Source: Hymenobacter sp. BT730 (lineage in GTDB: Bacteria > Bacteroidota > Bacteroidia > Cytophagales > Hymenobacteraceae). From it: 64,000 nt of DNA. Below are positions 34,956 through 43,550 of this stretch, one piece after another. The translations under genes and the position numbers were made by a program. The stretch's first letter is position 1. Every line of letters begins with the position of its first letter. The stretch lies in the NCBI RefSeq assembly GCF_030542105.1, contig NZ_JAUOFB010000001.1, positions 186,001 to 250,000 of the forward strand, in the 5' to 3' direction. The notes below the pieces were generated by a model. The model was not told where the DNA came from. It saw only the letters and a list, made by a program, of their open reading frames with translations, and searched no databases.

Positions 34956-35627
34956 ATGAAAAAGACCTTTTATCCGCTCGGCGACTGGCGTCGCAATCTA
35001 CTGCTGGTAGCTGCCGCCGCCAGTTTAGGCCTTACAGCACTGCCCAGCTGTTCCTCCGATAACCGTGCTGGAGAGGAAACGGCTTCCGGCGACTGGAGCG
35101 GCGAAACATACAGCCAGGGCGTGATTACCGAAATGACCGAAGTGCAGCCGGGCGAGTGGAAAATCACGGCCGAACGGCCTGCGGGCAAGGAAGAGGTAGC
35201 GGCTATCCTGCATCATTTTGATGGCAAAGTAGATACTCTCCAAGGACAGGCGCTGCAAAAGCAAATGCAGGACTACAGCCGCCAAAATCCCGAAAACCGG
35301 GTAGGCAGCACCGGCATGATGGACGTGCTGATGTGGAGTGGCATCGGCTACATGGCCGGCCGCTTCCTGACGCCGAACCCCGGCTACTACGCCAACCCCG
35401 GCGTGATGCAAAACAACATGGGCTGGCGCCAGAATATTGCCCGCGAGCGGGAAACCCAAGGTCGTGGCTTTTTCGGCCGGGGCTTTTCAGGCAGCCGCAG
35501 TTCCCGCTCGGCTGGCATTCAGGAAAGCCGCACCTTTTCACGGGGCGCTTACCGTAGCACGGCGCCGCGAATGGGCCGCAGCAGCGGCTTTGGCAGCCGT
35601 GGTTATGGTGGAGGCTTTGGGGGCTGA
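34956..35627 (+). CDS. Lipoprotein with Gly/Ser/Arg-rich tail, YgiB-like layout
   Basis: This protein of about 223 residues begins with Lys/Arg-containing MKKTFYPLGDWRRN, then a hydrophobic signal and lipobox (SLGLTALPSC). A soluble β-region (VITEMTEVQPGEWKITAERP) leads to a central hydrophobic MDVLMWSGIGYMAGRFLTPN. The last ~70 residues are rich in Arg, Ser, Gly and Phe (RSSGFGSRGYGGGFGG). Lipobox, an MxGYMxGR-like central segment and a Ser/Gly/Arg tail recall E. coli YgiB/YjfM (DUF1190). Those genes are paired with ygiC/yjfC, homologues of the ATP-grasp gene 112 bases downstream. The resemblance is in layout, and family membership is inference. Confidence 0.6.
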   Translation: MKKTFYPLGDWRRNLLLVAAAASLGLTALPSCSSDNRAGEETASGDWSGETYSQGVITEMTEVQPGEWKITAERPAGKEEVAAILHHFDGKVDTLQGQALQKQMQDYSRQNPENRVGSTGMMDVLMWSGIGYMAGRFLTPNPGYYANPGVMQNNMGWRQNIARERETQGRGFFGRGFSGSRSSRSAGIQESRTFSRGAYRSTAPRMGRSSGFGSRGYGGGFGG

Positions 35628-35738
35628 TACTTTGCTCGCAGTACGCACCGTTCAACCTCCAGCCATTTTTTTTTGGGAAGGCGGGTTGCACGCCTGTGCC
35701 GTGTGCTTTCCATCTAACGCATTTATCAACCGCTGTAT

Positions 35739-36914
35739 ATGATTCGTTTGCTTCCTCTTTCCGGCGACGTTGCCCCGGCCATTCGTACGCTGGGCTGGGA
35801 ATGGGCGGTAGAAGATGCCTGCGCTGCCTATGTTGCCCGCGAAGCGGTACAGTTGCCGGAAACGGAGGCCGAAGCGCTGCTGGAAGCGGCCGACACGCTC
35901 TACGAAATGCTGGTCCAGGCTATACCCGACCCCATTCCGGATGATTTGCTCCATTTGCTGGCTATTCCCACCAATTTGTGGGCAGCAGTGCGGCACTCCT
36001 GGAACGATGAGCGGCACTGGCACTTATATGGCCGCTTCGACCTGGCAGCTACGCCTGATGGCATTAAGCTACTGGAGTTCAACGCCGATACGGCCACCGG
36101 CATACCGGAAACTGCCGTAGTACAGTGGGCCAGCCTGGTAGCAGCCGGCCAGGCTGATGAAGAACGCCAGGCCAATGGGTTATTTGAAGGATTGCAGAGC
36201 CAGTTCACCGAGTGGCTGGCCCTCAATCCCGACCTCGACCATAACCTACTGCTGATACACCTTCCGGGTAGCGCTGAAGACGAAACCAACTGCGCGATTA
36301 TAGCCGAGGCAGCTTTAGCAGCTGGCTTTGCCAGTGCCCACGTGTGTTCTGCCGATGCTATGCAGGTGTCGGTGGAGGGCGAAGAGCGGGGCGTATGGGC
36401 GCAGGTAGGCCCGGAACAATGGCAGCAGTTTGGCTTCCTGTTTAAGCTGGTGCCCTGGGAAATTCTGGCAGAGGAGGAGCCGGAATTGACGGCCGACCTG
36501 ACCCAACTGCTGCTTTCCCGGGATGTTATCATTGCCAACCCAGCTTACACCTTGCTTTTCCAGAGCAAAGGCATTCTGGCCTGGCTCTGGCAGGTATTTC
36601 CACATCACCCACTGTTGCTGGAAGCTTCCCTGCAGCCGTTGACAGGGCATCATGTGCGTAAGCCGGTGCTGGGCCGAGAGGGGCAGAATGTAACCGAACT
36701 AAAGGCCGGAGGCCAGGAGGGCATAGCCATAGCCGGCGAGTTTTCTCAGCAACCAGCGGTTTACCAAGGCTGGGCCGAGCTACCCACAGATACCCAGGAA
36801 CGGCGCTACCAGGCTGGCGTATTTTGGGCTGGAGAAGCCTGCGCGCTGGGCTTCCGGCGGGACGCCGCTTTCATCACTAATTTATCAGAGTTTGTGCCGC
36901 ACGTACTGTTATAG
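35739..36914 (+). CDS. Glutathionylspermidine synthase-like ATP-grasp ligase (YgiC/YjfC-like)
   Basis: This 391-residue protein has the preATP-grasp and ATP-grasp layout of the C-terminal half of glutathionylspermidine synthase. LLEFNADTATGIPETAVVQW is the signature; RHWHLYGRFD, LFKLVPWEI, ANPAYTLLFQSKGILAWLW and RKPVLGREGQNV are also present, with ACALGFRRDAAFITNLSEFV at the end. Enzymes of this fold join a carboxyl group to an amine with ATP. The amidase half of Gsp is missing, as in E. coli YgiC and YjfC, whose substrates are unsettled. The lipoprotein directly upstream fits the ygiB-ygiC type of pairing. A terminator follows. Confidence 0.85.
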   Translation: MIRLLPLSGDVAPAIRTLGWEWAVEDACAAYVAREAVQLPETEAEALLEAADTLYEMLVQAIPDPIPDDLLHLLAIPTNLWAAVRHSWNDERHWHLYGRFDLAATPDGIKLLEFNADTATGIPETAVVQWASLVAAGQADEERQANGLFEGLQSQFTEWLALNPDLDHNLLLIHLPGSAEDETNCAIIAEAALAAGFASAHVCSADAMQVSVEGEERGVWAQVGPEQWQQFGFLFKLVPWEILAEEEPELTADLTQLLLSRDVIIANPAYTLLFQSKGILAWLWQVFPHHPLLLEASLQPLTGHHVRKPVLGREGQNVTELKAGGQEGIAIAGEFSQQPAVYQGWAELPTDTQERRYQAGVFWAGEACALGFRRDAAFITNLSEFVPHVLL

Positions 36915-36960
36915 TTTCCACCTAGAAATCAGTAACTAGCGAATAAACATATTCCCCAGG

Positions 36961-37001
36961 AACACCAACGGCCGCTCATACTTGGAGCGGCCGTTGGTGT
37001 T
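36961..37001. terminator. Bidirectional terminator
   Basis: A perfect 17-base stem (36961-36977 with 36985-37001) with a seven-base loop lies between the ATP-grasp gene and the convergent psd gene. Confidence 0.8.
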
Positions 37002-37031
37002 AGAATCAGAAAGAACTGAAGCCTCCGAAAT

Positions 37032-37712
37032 TTAGAAGAGGCGGGGCGGGTTGGTTTTCAGCTGCGCAATAACTGTTTCGCCGCCTTTCACTTTATCCCC
37101 CATTTTCACTTTCATTTCGGTGTCTACCGGCACGAAAATATCCACGCGGGAGCCAAATTTGATGAAGCCGAATTCCTCGCCCTGCGTTACTTCGTCGCCT
37201 TCATTTACATACCATACAATGCGGCGGGCCATGGCGCCGGCAATCTGCCGGAACAGCACAAACGGCCCCGCATCCGACTCTACTACCACCGTGGTACGTT
37301 CGTTTTTGGTGCTGCTTTTGGGGTGCCAGGCCACCAGGTAGTTCCCCGGGTGGTAGCGGAAGTAGCGCACAATGCCCGAAATGGGGTTGCGGGTGATGTG
37401 CACGTTAATGGGCGACATGAAGATGCTGATCTGCTTGCGCGTATCGTCAAAATATTCCGGTTCGTGCACGTCCTCAATCACCACTACTTTGCCATCTACG
37501 GGAGAAACCAAAAAATCTTCGTGGGTAAGCAGGTTGCGAAACGGGCTGCGGAAGAATTGCAGCAGCAGCAGGAAGGCTACGACGGAAGCACCCGCGAATA
37601 TTTTGTTGAACGTATCGTTGGCAGCATTTACCCGAAACAGCAGCAGGTTAACGGCCAGCAGAGCCAGCAGGGTAAAGAAAAGTATACGTCGTCCTTCTTT
37701 GTGAATCTTCAT
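37032..37712 (-). CDS. psd: Phosphatidylserine decarboxylase family protein
   Basis: This protein of about 226 residues is a short-form phosphatidylserine decarboxylase, which makes phosphatidylethanolamine at the membrane. A membrane helix pair near the N-terminus (about 8-55) leads to VSPVDGKVV, IFMSPINVHITRNPISG and YFRYHPGNYLVAWHPK. The C-terminal FIKFGSRVDIFVP contains the Gly-Ser bond cleaved to form the pyruvoyl cofactor. ATG at 37712 is chosen over a longer frame to 37784. Short enzymes of this kind are usual in Bacteroidota. It lies downstream of the dehydrogenase gene and near cdsA, the enzyme feeding the same lipid route. Confidence 0.92.
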   Translation of the reverse strand: MKIHKEGRRILFFTLLALLAVNLLLFRVNAANDTFNKIFAGASVVAFLLLLQFFRSPFRNLLTHEDFLVSPVDGKVVVIEDVHEPEYFDDTRKQISIFMSPINVHITRNPISGIVRYFRYHPGNYLVAWHPKSSTKNERTTVVVESDAGPFVLFRQIAGAMARRIVWYVNEGDEVTQGEEFGFIKFGSRVDIFVPVDTEMKVKMGDKVKGGETVIAQLKTNPPRLF

Positions 37713-37865
37713 GGAATAACGGCAACGGTGGGGGCAGGCGATACGGGGCTTTAGCGGCCTGCCCGGTTCCGACAAACGGCCCACCTATGCGCCAGTGCGC
37801 CAGATGGGCCGTAAAATTCGGAAGAACTTTTGCTGCGGGAAAGCAGCAAAGGGCAATGCCCGGGC

Positions 37866-39155
37866 TTAGAAACCGCCGCGGTACTTATAGGTTTGAGCTA
37901 CTTTATCAATGGCTACCACATACGCGGCAATGCGCATCGGGATGTTGTATTTCTGGCTGGTGGCATACACTTTTTCGAAGGCGTCGGACATAATCCGATC
38001 GGCCCGCTCGGTGACCATTTCCTCGGTCCACTTAAAGCCCTGACGGTTCTGTACCCACTCAAAGTAGGATACGGTTACGCCGCCGGAGTTAGCCAGAATG
38101 TCGGGCACCACCATAATGCCTTTCTCATTGATGATGGGATCAGCGGAAGCCGAAGTCGGTCCGTTGGCGCCTTCTACAATCAACTTGGCTTTAATGTCGT
38201 GGGCGTTATGCTCGGTAATAACGTCTTCTACGGCAGCTGGTACCAGCACATCTACGTCCGTGAGGAGCAGGTCGTCGGCGTTTTCCATCAGGGTAGCGCC
38301 GGTGAAGCCATCAAGGCGGCCTTTATGGGCGTTCTTATAAGCAATGGCTTCGTCGATGTTGATACCATTGTCGTTCCAGTAAGCACCGCTCACATCGGAT
38401 ACGCCTTTGATTTTCACGCCTTTCTCGCTCAGTAGCTTAGCGGCCCAGGAGCCTACGTTGCCGAAGCCCTGCACGGCGGCCGAAACCTGCGTGGGTTCCA
38501 TGCCCAGCTTCTTCAGCGCCGCCAGGGCCGATACCATTACCCCACGGCCGGTAGCCTCAGTACGGCCCAGCGAGCCACCCATTACCAGCGGCTTGCCGGT
38601 CACCACGGCTGGCGAAGTAGCACCTACGGTCTTGCTGAACTCGTCCATCAGCCAGGCCATTTCGCGCGGGCCGGTACCCATATCGGGAGCCGGAATGTCA
38701 CGGTCGGGGCCGAATACGTCTTTCAAAGCCAGCGTGTAGGCGCGGGTGAGGCGCTCAATTTCGCCGGGGCTCATGGTAGTTGGGTCGCAGATGATACCGC
38801 CTTTGGCACCGCCATAAGGAATATCAACCACGGCACACTTCCACGTCATCCAGGCCGCCAGGGCCTTTACTTCGTCGAGGTGCACGTTATTATCGTAGCG
38901 GATGCCGCCTTTGGAAGGGCCCAGAATGGTGTTGTGCACCACGCGGTAGCCTTCAAAAACGCGCACTTTGCCGTTGTCCATGGTTACGGGAATGTGCACG
39001 ATAACCTGCTTATCGGGTGCTTTGAGCACATTATAAGTTTCGTCATCCAGACCCAGAATTTCCGTGGCCACGTTGAAGCGCGACATCATGGATTCCAGAG
39101 GGTTTTCGGCGTCGACGCGGGGGGCGGGTTCTTTGTACACCGTGGTGGCAGCCAT
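37866..39155 (-). CDS. Glu/Leu/Phe/Val dehydrogenase, glutamate dehydrogenase type
   Basis: This protein of about 429 residues interconverts glutamate and 2-oxoglutarate with NAD(P). Seen are the dimerisation domain (GYRVVHNTILGPSKGGIRYD), the catalytic Lys in DIPYGGAKGGIICDP, and IPAPDMGTGPREMAWLMDE. The Rossmann cofactor domain has VQGFGNVGSWAAKLLSEKGV; VEGANGPTS and ILANSGGVTVSYFEW follow. ATG at 39155 is used, since the extension to 39248 overlaps the promoter. A good promoter (TACCTTTG with TTG at -33) lies 90-120 bases upstream. A second, more divergent member of this enzyme class is at 55711-56937. Confidence 0.93.
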   Translation of the reverse strand: MAATTVYKEPAPRVDAENPLESMMSRFNVATEILGLDDETYNVLKAPDKQVIVHIPVTMDNGKVRVFEGYRVVHNTILGPSKGGIRYDNNVHLDEVKALAAWMTWKCAVVDIPYGGAKGGIICDPTTMSPGEIERLTRAYTLALKDVFGPDRDIPAPDMGTGPREMAWLMDEFSKTVGATSPAVVTGKPLVMGGSLGRTEATGRGVMVSALAALKKLGMEPTQVSAAVQGFGNVGSWAAKLLSEKGVKIKGVSDVSGAYWNDNGINIDEAIAYKNAHKGRLDGFTGATLMENADDLLLTDVDVLVPAAVEDVITEHNAHDIKAKLIVEGANGPTSASADPIINEKGIMVVPDILANSGGVTVSYFEWVQNRQGFKWTEEMVTERADRIMSDAFEKVYATSQKYNIPMRIAAYVVAIDKVAQTYKYRGGF

Positions 39156-39245
39156 ACGAAGAGAAAAAAGTAAAAGTGGGTGGAAAATAACCGGCGCTAA
39201 ACTGGCTGGTGGGCAGCGAGTATAGCGCAGGTGTGAATGGGTGGC

Positions 39246-39274
39246 CAAAGGTAGCAGGTTTATGCCATACGCAA
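39246..39274 (-). promoter_or_regulatory. Bacteroidota-type promoter of the glutamate dehydrogenase gene
   Basis: On the minus strand TTG (39272-39274) and TACCTTTG (39246-39253) are separated by 18 bases, matching the -33/-7 arrangement. It gives a leader of about 85 bases to the ATG at 39155 and supports that start. Confidence 0.6.
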
Positions 39275-39295
39275 GAAACCAAGCAGGGTACTTTC

Positions 39296-40231
39296 CTAGC
39301 CCAACAATACCAACAGTAGCAGGAGAACCGGCAGAATAAACAGAAAGGCATCGAACCGGTCGAGCAGGCCGCCGTGGCCGGGCAGAATGCGGCCCGAGTC
39401 TTTCACGCCCACGCTGCGCTTGAGCATGGACTCGGCCAAATCACCCAGTACGCCAAACACAGCTACTACCGCTGCAGCTATCAGGCGGTAGGCCAGTGGC
39501 AGTTCGGGCAGTAGATAACCCAGTGCCCAGCCAACAACCAGGGTAAGTAATGTGCCGCCCACCCAGCCTTCCCAGGTTTTGCCAGGCGAGATACTGGGAG
39601 CCAGCTTGTGCTTACCAAAGTTTTTGCCGGCGGCGTAGGCACCGGTATCAGCGGCCCAAACCAGTAGCAGCAAGGCTAGCACGCGGCGGTAGTCATAGCT
39701 GCCACCACTATAAGCTAGCGGCACCAGCAGTGTCATGGGCACGCTTACATAAAACAAGCCGGTAAGGTTTACGCCTACATTGGCGAAGGGCCGCTTGGAA
39801 CGCGGCCAGATGATCATTTCGCGAACAATTAAGGCCAGCGGTAGCAGTAGTAAAAAGCTTAGCAACAAAGCCCGCAGCACAATACCCAGTTCCCCTGTAG
39901 CCGTAACCACCGCCCCCAGACTGTTCAGCGGCTGCCGGGCATCCACGCTCAGAAACAAGCCTGCCACGCCCATAAACAGCACCAAACTAGCCGCTATACC
40001 CAACAGTGCCGCCGGAGCATAGCCAGAGCGCTTCATCATGCGGTAAAACTCCCACAACATGCGGGCCTGCACCACGGCAAAGAACAGGGCAAACGTCCAG
40101 GCACTGTACCAGATACAGCCAATTAGTGCCGCCGCGCCTATGGCACCGTACAATACCCGCTGCCCCAGATTGGACATCGGTTTTTTGTCGTTGGAAGTAT
40201 CGGGAGCGGAAGCAGGCGTAGAAATAGTCAA
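39296..40231 (-). CDS. cdsA: Phosphatidate cytidylyltransferase (CdsA)
   Basis: This 311-residue membrane enzyme makes CDP-diacylglycerol, the precursor of bacterial phospholipids. It has about eight helices, ending in the family signature spread over LAPSISPGKTWEGWVGGTLL and GDLAESMLKRSVGVKDSGRI, PGHGGLLDRFDAF. The Asp residues and the SVGVKD segment are the CTP and metal-binding part. A start at the second Met (residue 19) is possible. The gene is 50 bases downstream of the CPBP protease gene and 90 bases upstream of the glutamate dehydrogenase promoter; psd, acting later in the pathway, is next after that. Confidence 0.94.
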   Translation of the reverse strand: MTISTPASAPDTSNDKKPMSNLGQRVLYGAIGAAALIGCIWYSAWTFALFFAVVQARMLWEFYRMMKRSGYAPAALLGIAASLVLFMGVAGLFLSVDARQPLNSLGAVVTATGELGIVLRALLLSFLLLLPLALIVREMIIWPRSKRPFANVGVNLTGLFYVSVPMTLLVPLAYSGGSYDYRRVLALLLLVWAADTGAYAAGKNFGKHKLAPSISPGKTWEGWVGGTLLTLVVGWALGYLLPELPLAYRLIAAAVVAVFGVLGDLAESMLKRSVGVKDSGRILPGHGGLLDRFDAFLFILPVLLLLLVLLG

Positions 40232-40281
40232 ACGAAATCAGATTTTAAGAAGACAATATAATGGAAGCGGCCCGCCTTAGG

Positions 40282-41331
40282 TTATCCTGATGGCAATTGT
40301 TTTCCTGGGGTCGGCTCTATGCCATGGCCGGTGAGCGTATGCCCCGCTGGTGGCACAGTGCCCCCAATCTGCACCCCATCGTGGGAAAGGGTGTGCATTA
40401 CCTTGGGGGCCAGGTCCTGGTTGAAATGCCGGTAGGCCAGCACCAACAGCCCACCGCTCAGCAGCGCCGATATCAGCATGGCCGGCCACGGCAGGGCATC
40501 GGTGGAATCAGGGTCAAAGCTGGTGGCCAGCGTCCCCCGCTGCTGCAGGTAGAGCAGCACCAGCTGCACAGCATTCTGGGTGAAGTGCGCCGCCATGGGC
40601 ACCAGGATATTGCCCGACCACGCGTACAGGTAGCCCAGCACTACGCCCAGCACCATGCGTGGCACAAAGCCAAAGAACTGCAGGTGAATCGCACTAAAAA
40701 TTATAGCCGATAGCCAAATGGCGGTGTGGTAAGAGCCAAACCAACGCGTGAGCTGGCGCTGCAGCACGCCCCGGAACACCAGTTCCTCGCTGATGGCCGG
40801 CACAACGGCAATAACCAGCAAGCCTATTAGCAGCCGGGTGCTGTTCTCAAACTGGGTAAGAAAACGGGTAAGATCCTGCGCCTGAGTTTCTTTGTCACGG
40901 GCCCACACCTCAAACTCGTGCAAAAAGCGGGGGAAGTGAATATCGGCGTTCCACTGCACCAGGCCCGACATGGCCGGCAGCATCACCACAATCAGCACCG
41001 CGCCCAGCAGCAGCCAACGGGCGGGCACCGGGTGCCGGGGGGCAAAATAGGCGCGCCAGCTCTGGCCCTGAATGCGGACCAGCGCCAAGGCCGCGCCCGC
41101 AAAGCCGCCCAACAGGAATATGCCCTGTGCCAGCATCATCATGGCCCAGCCTTGTGGGTGCCGGGCCGGATTTTGCATCACCTGCCCAAATTCCATGAGC
41201 CCAATGCCAAAAAGGGCCCCAGTCAGCAGCATGAGCACAAAGGAGGCCAGGCAAAAACACAAAAACATGAGGCCTACCAGCAGCAGCAAGGCCAGAATGG
41301 GGTGCAAACGGCTGGGGACGAAACCTTTCAT
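40282..41331 (-). CDS. CPBP family intramembrane glutamic endopeptidase
   Basis: This 349-residue membrane protein has about eight hydrophobic helices. The CPBP/ABI catalytic motifs are EELVFRGVLQRQL (double Glu plus Arg), the His of FSAIHLQFFGF, and a final VPMAAHFTQN with a second His. Members cleave substrates within the membrane or process prenylated or bacteriocin peptides. The natural substrate here is unknown. It is divergent from dusB with a 59-base gap, and its stop lies 50 bases from the cdsA start, so the two may be co-transcribed. Confidence 0.88.
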   Translation of the reverse strand: MKGFVPSRLHPILALLLLVGLMFLCFCLASFVLMLLTGALFGIGLMEFGQVMQNPARHPQGWAMMMLAQGIFLLGGFAGAALALVRIQGQSWRAYFAPRHPVPARWLLLGAVLIVVMLPAMSGLVQWNADIHFPRFLHEFEVWARDKETQAQDLTRFLTQFENSTRLLIGLLVIAVVPAISEELVFRGVLQRQLTRWFGSYHTAIWLSAIIFSAIHLQFFGFVPRMVLGVVLGYLYAWSGNILVPMAAHFTQNAVQLVLLYLQQRGTLATSFDPDSTDALPWPAMLISALLSGGLLVLAYRHFNQDLAPKVMHTLSHDGVQIGGTVPPAGHTLTGHGIEPTPGKQLPSG

Positions 41332-41356
41332 GGGGGCGGGACAGTTGGAAGTGTCG

Positions 41357-41364
41357 TAAATTTG
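41357..41364 (+). promoter_or_regulatory. Candidate -7 element of dusB
   Basis: TAAATTTG matches TAnnTTTG and lies 27 bases before the GTG start of dusB. A properly spaced -33 element is not clear. Confidence 0.35.
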
Positions 41365-41390
41365 CGCAAAATCCCGTAATAGCTTACCCT

Positions 41391-42380
41391 GTGGTACACA
41401 TCCGCGACCTTGCCCTGCCTGATTTCCCGCTTTTGCTCGCTCCCATGGAGGACGTTTCTGACCCGCCCTTCCGGGCCGTGTGCAAAGCCAATGGGGCTGA
41501 TTTGATGTATACCGAGTTTATTTCTTCGGAAGGACTGATTCGGGATGCCGCCAAAAGCCGCAAAAAGCTCGACGTGTTCGACTACGAGCGGCCCATTGGG
41601 ATTCAGCTCTTTGGCTCTGATGTAGATACCATGGGCGAGTGTGCCCGTATCAGCACCGTAGCCGGCCCCGACCTCATCGACATCAACTATGGCTGCCCGG
41701 TAAAGCAGGTAGCCTGCCGCGGCGCCGGCGCTGCCCTGCTGCGCGACATTCCCAAAATGGTGGATATGACGGCCGCCGTGGTGCGCAACACCCACCTGCC
41801 CGTGACGGTGAAAACCCGCCTGGGCTGGGACGACACCACCAAAAACGTGGAGGAAGTAGCCGAGCGCCTGCAGGATATCGGTATTGAGGCCCTCACCATT
41901 CACGGCCGTACCCGCGTGCAGATGTACAAAGGCGACGCTGACTGGCGCCTGATTGCAGCCATCAAAAACAACCCGCGCATCCGCATTCCCATCTTCGGCA
42001 ACGGCGACATCGACTCGCCCCAGAAAGCGCTGGAGTACAAAAACCGCTACGGTGTAGATGGCATCATGATTGGCCGCGCCGCCATTGGCTACCCCTGGAT
42101 TTTCCGGGAGGTGAAGCACTACGTGGCCACCGGCGAGCTGCTGGCCCCGCCCACCGTGGAGGAGCGCGTGAACATGTGCCGCATGCACTTCGAGAGAAGC
42201 ATTGAGTGGAAAGGCTCCCGCGTGGGCATCTTCGAGATGCGCCGCCACTATGCCCAGTATTTCCGGGGCCTGGAAGGCGCTAAGCAGTGGCGCATGCGCC
42301 TGGTAGAAACCGACTCGCCGGAGGAAGTGCACAGCATTCTAAACGAAATTATTGCCGCGGAGCCTGTTATGGTGATGTAA
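41391..42380 (+). CDS. dusB: tRNA-dihydrouridine synthase (DusB)
   Basis: This 329-residue flavoenzyme reduces uridines in the D-loop of tRNA using FMN and NADPH. The TIM-barrel domain shows LLAPMEDVSDPPFRAVCKAN, QLFGSD, and INYGCPVKQVACRGAGAALL with the catalytic Cys. TVKTRLGWDD, LTIHGRTRVQMYKG, IFGNGDI and GVDGIMIGRAAIGYPWIF follow, and a helical tRNA-binding C-terminus completes it. Motifs place it in the DusB group. The start is GTG at 41391; the next ATG would remove the first β-strand. Directly downstream is a palindromic repeat element. Confidence 0.95.
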   Translation: MVHIRDLALPDFPLLLAPMEDVSDPPFRAVCKANGADLMYTEFISSEGLIRDAAKSRKKLDVFDYERPIGIQLFGSDVDTMGECARISTVAGPDLIDINYGCPVKQVACRGAGAALLRDIPKMVDMTAAVVRNTHLPVTVKTRLGWDDTTKNVEEVAERLQDIGIEALTIHGRTRVQMYKGDADWRLIAAIKNNPRIRIPIFGNGDIDSPQKALEYKNRYGVDGIMIGRAAIGYPWIFREVKHYVATGELLAPPTVEERVNMCRMHFERSIEWKGSRVGIFEMRRHYAQYFRGLEGAKQWRMRLVETDSPEEVHSILNEIIAAEPVMVM

Positions 42381-42406
42381 TCATTCGCTGCTATTCATTT
42401 CTTCTC

Positions 42407-42508
42407 TGTCATCCTGAGCTTGGCGAAGAACCTTCTCATGGCTAAACGACTAGTGTAACCACGACTCGTTTAACTGGCATAAGGTCCTTCGCCAAGCTCA
42501 GAATGACA
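42407..42508. repeat. Dispersed palindromic repeat (REP/MITE-like), copy 1
   Basis: This element of about 100 bases has imperfect outer arms: a left arm opening TGTCATCCTGAGC (42407 on) and a right arm closing with its near reverse complement (42478-42508). Inside are a pair of 7-base arms (TAAACGA/TCGTTTA, 42443-42449 and 42466-42472). The same element recurs at 52122-52222 with the same outer arms but a different centre. It contains no coding sequence. It could fold into a long hairpin and may also work as a terminator for dusB. Confidence 0.85.
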
Positions 42509-42540
42509 GGATACCTTTTTGCCTTTCCGCCTACACCCTG

Positions 42541-43500
42541 ATGCCCTCCTCCCCCGCCCCGGTCGTAACTACTGCTCCTGCCCCTCCCAGCGTTGCCTCG
42601 TCCCCACCTCACCGCATTCCGGCCTCCGCCTGGATTTTGCTGGTAGTGCTGGCCTGCATCTGGGGTACTTCGTTTATTCTGATGAAGAAGGGTTTGGTCG
42701 TGTTTTCGGCGTTGGAGCTGGGCGCTACCCGGGTTAGTGTGGCGGCATTGCTGCTACTGCCGTTTTCTTTGAAGCACATCGGCAGCATCGAGCGCAGCCG
42801 CTTTAAGTGGCTGCTGTTCAGCGGGGTGATTGGCACACTCATTCCTGCTTTCCTGTTTGCCTACGCCGAAACCAAGCTGGCCTCGGGGCTGGCCGGTGTG
42901 CTCAATGCGCTAACGGCCGTGTTCACGCTGCTCATGGGCGCTTTGTTTTTTGGGCAGCGCCTGACCAGCCTGCGGGTGCTGGGCATAGCACTGGGCCTTG
43001 TCGGCACCGTGGTGCTGATGCTGCTGGGCGGCAGCGGCGGGGAATCTACGCCCGCCGGTGAAGGCAATGCCTGGTACGGGCTGTACATTGTGCTGGCTAC
43101 GGCGGGCTACGGCGTGAGCCTCAACATCATCAAGCACCACTTTCAAGGCATTCCCTCCGTCGCCGTTACCGGAGTGCTCCTGCTTCTGATTGGCGGTCCG
43201 GCACTGGTCTTTCTGCTGCTGGGCACCGATTTCCTGCACAAGCTGACTACCGTACCGGGCGCCTGGACAGCTTTCGGCTACATTGTGCTGCTGGCTACTA
43301 TGAGCACCGCCATTGCCATGGTGCTGTTCAACAAGCTTATTCACAGCTCTACAGCGCTGTTTGCGGCCTCCAATACCTACATTGTGCCCATTGTGGCGCT
43401 GGGCTGGGGCCTGCTGGATGGCGAGGCGTTTAACCTGTGGCACGTACTGGGCATGGTGATTATTCTGCTCAGCGTATTCATTATTCACCGGGCTCGGTAA
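42541..43500 (+). CDS. EamA-type DMT family transporter
   Basis: This 319-residue membrane protein has ten predicted helices in two EamA repeats. The first begins WILLVVLACIWGTSFILMKK with the FALEL-like LELGATRVSVAALLL; the second starts at WYGLYIVLATAGYGVSLNII. Small-molecule exporters of amino acids, nucleosides or other metabolites have this shape. The substrate cannot be predicted. The ~20 residues before the first helix are Pro/Ala-rich. It starts 32 bases after the palindromic repeat and converges on the helicase gene with a 50-base gap. Confidence 0.85.
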   Translation: MPSSPAPVVTTAPAPPSVASSPPHRIPASAWILLVVLACIWGTSFILMKKGLVVFSALELGATRVSVAALLLLPFSLKHIGSIERSRFKWLLFSGVIGTLIPAFLFAYAETKLASGLAGVLNALTAVFTLLMGALFFGQRLTSLRVLGIALGLVGTVVLMLLGGSGGESTPAGEGNAWYGLYIVLATAGYGVSLNIIKHHFQGIPSVAVTGVLLLLIGGPALVFLLLGTDFLHKLTTVPGAWTAFGYIVLLATMSTAIAMVLFNKLIHSSTALFAASNTYIVPIVALGWGLLDGEAFNLWHVLGMVIILLSVFIIHRAR

Positions 43501-43550
43501 GCTGTAAAGCGTGCGCTACTGGGCAAGATCTTACCCGGGCCAGAGGCCCG

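Noticed and set aside
41328-42332. 334-codon open frame on the minus strand
   Set aside because: Opposite to dusB, whose motifs are complete; a high-GC shadow.
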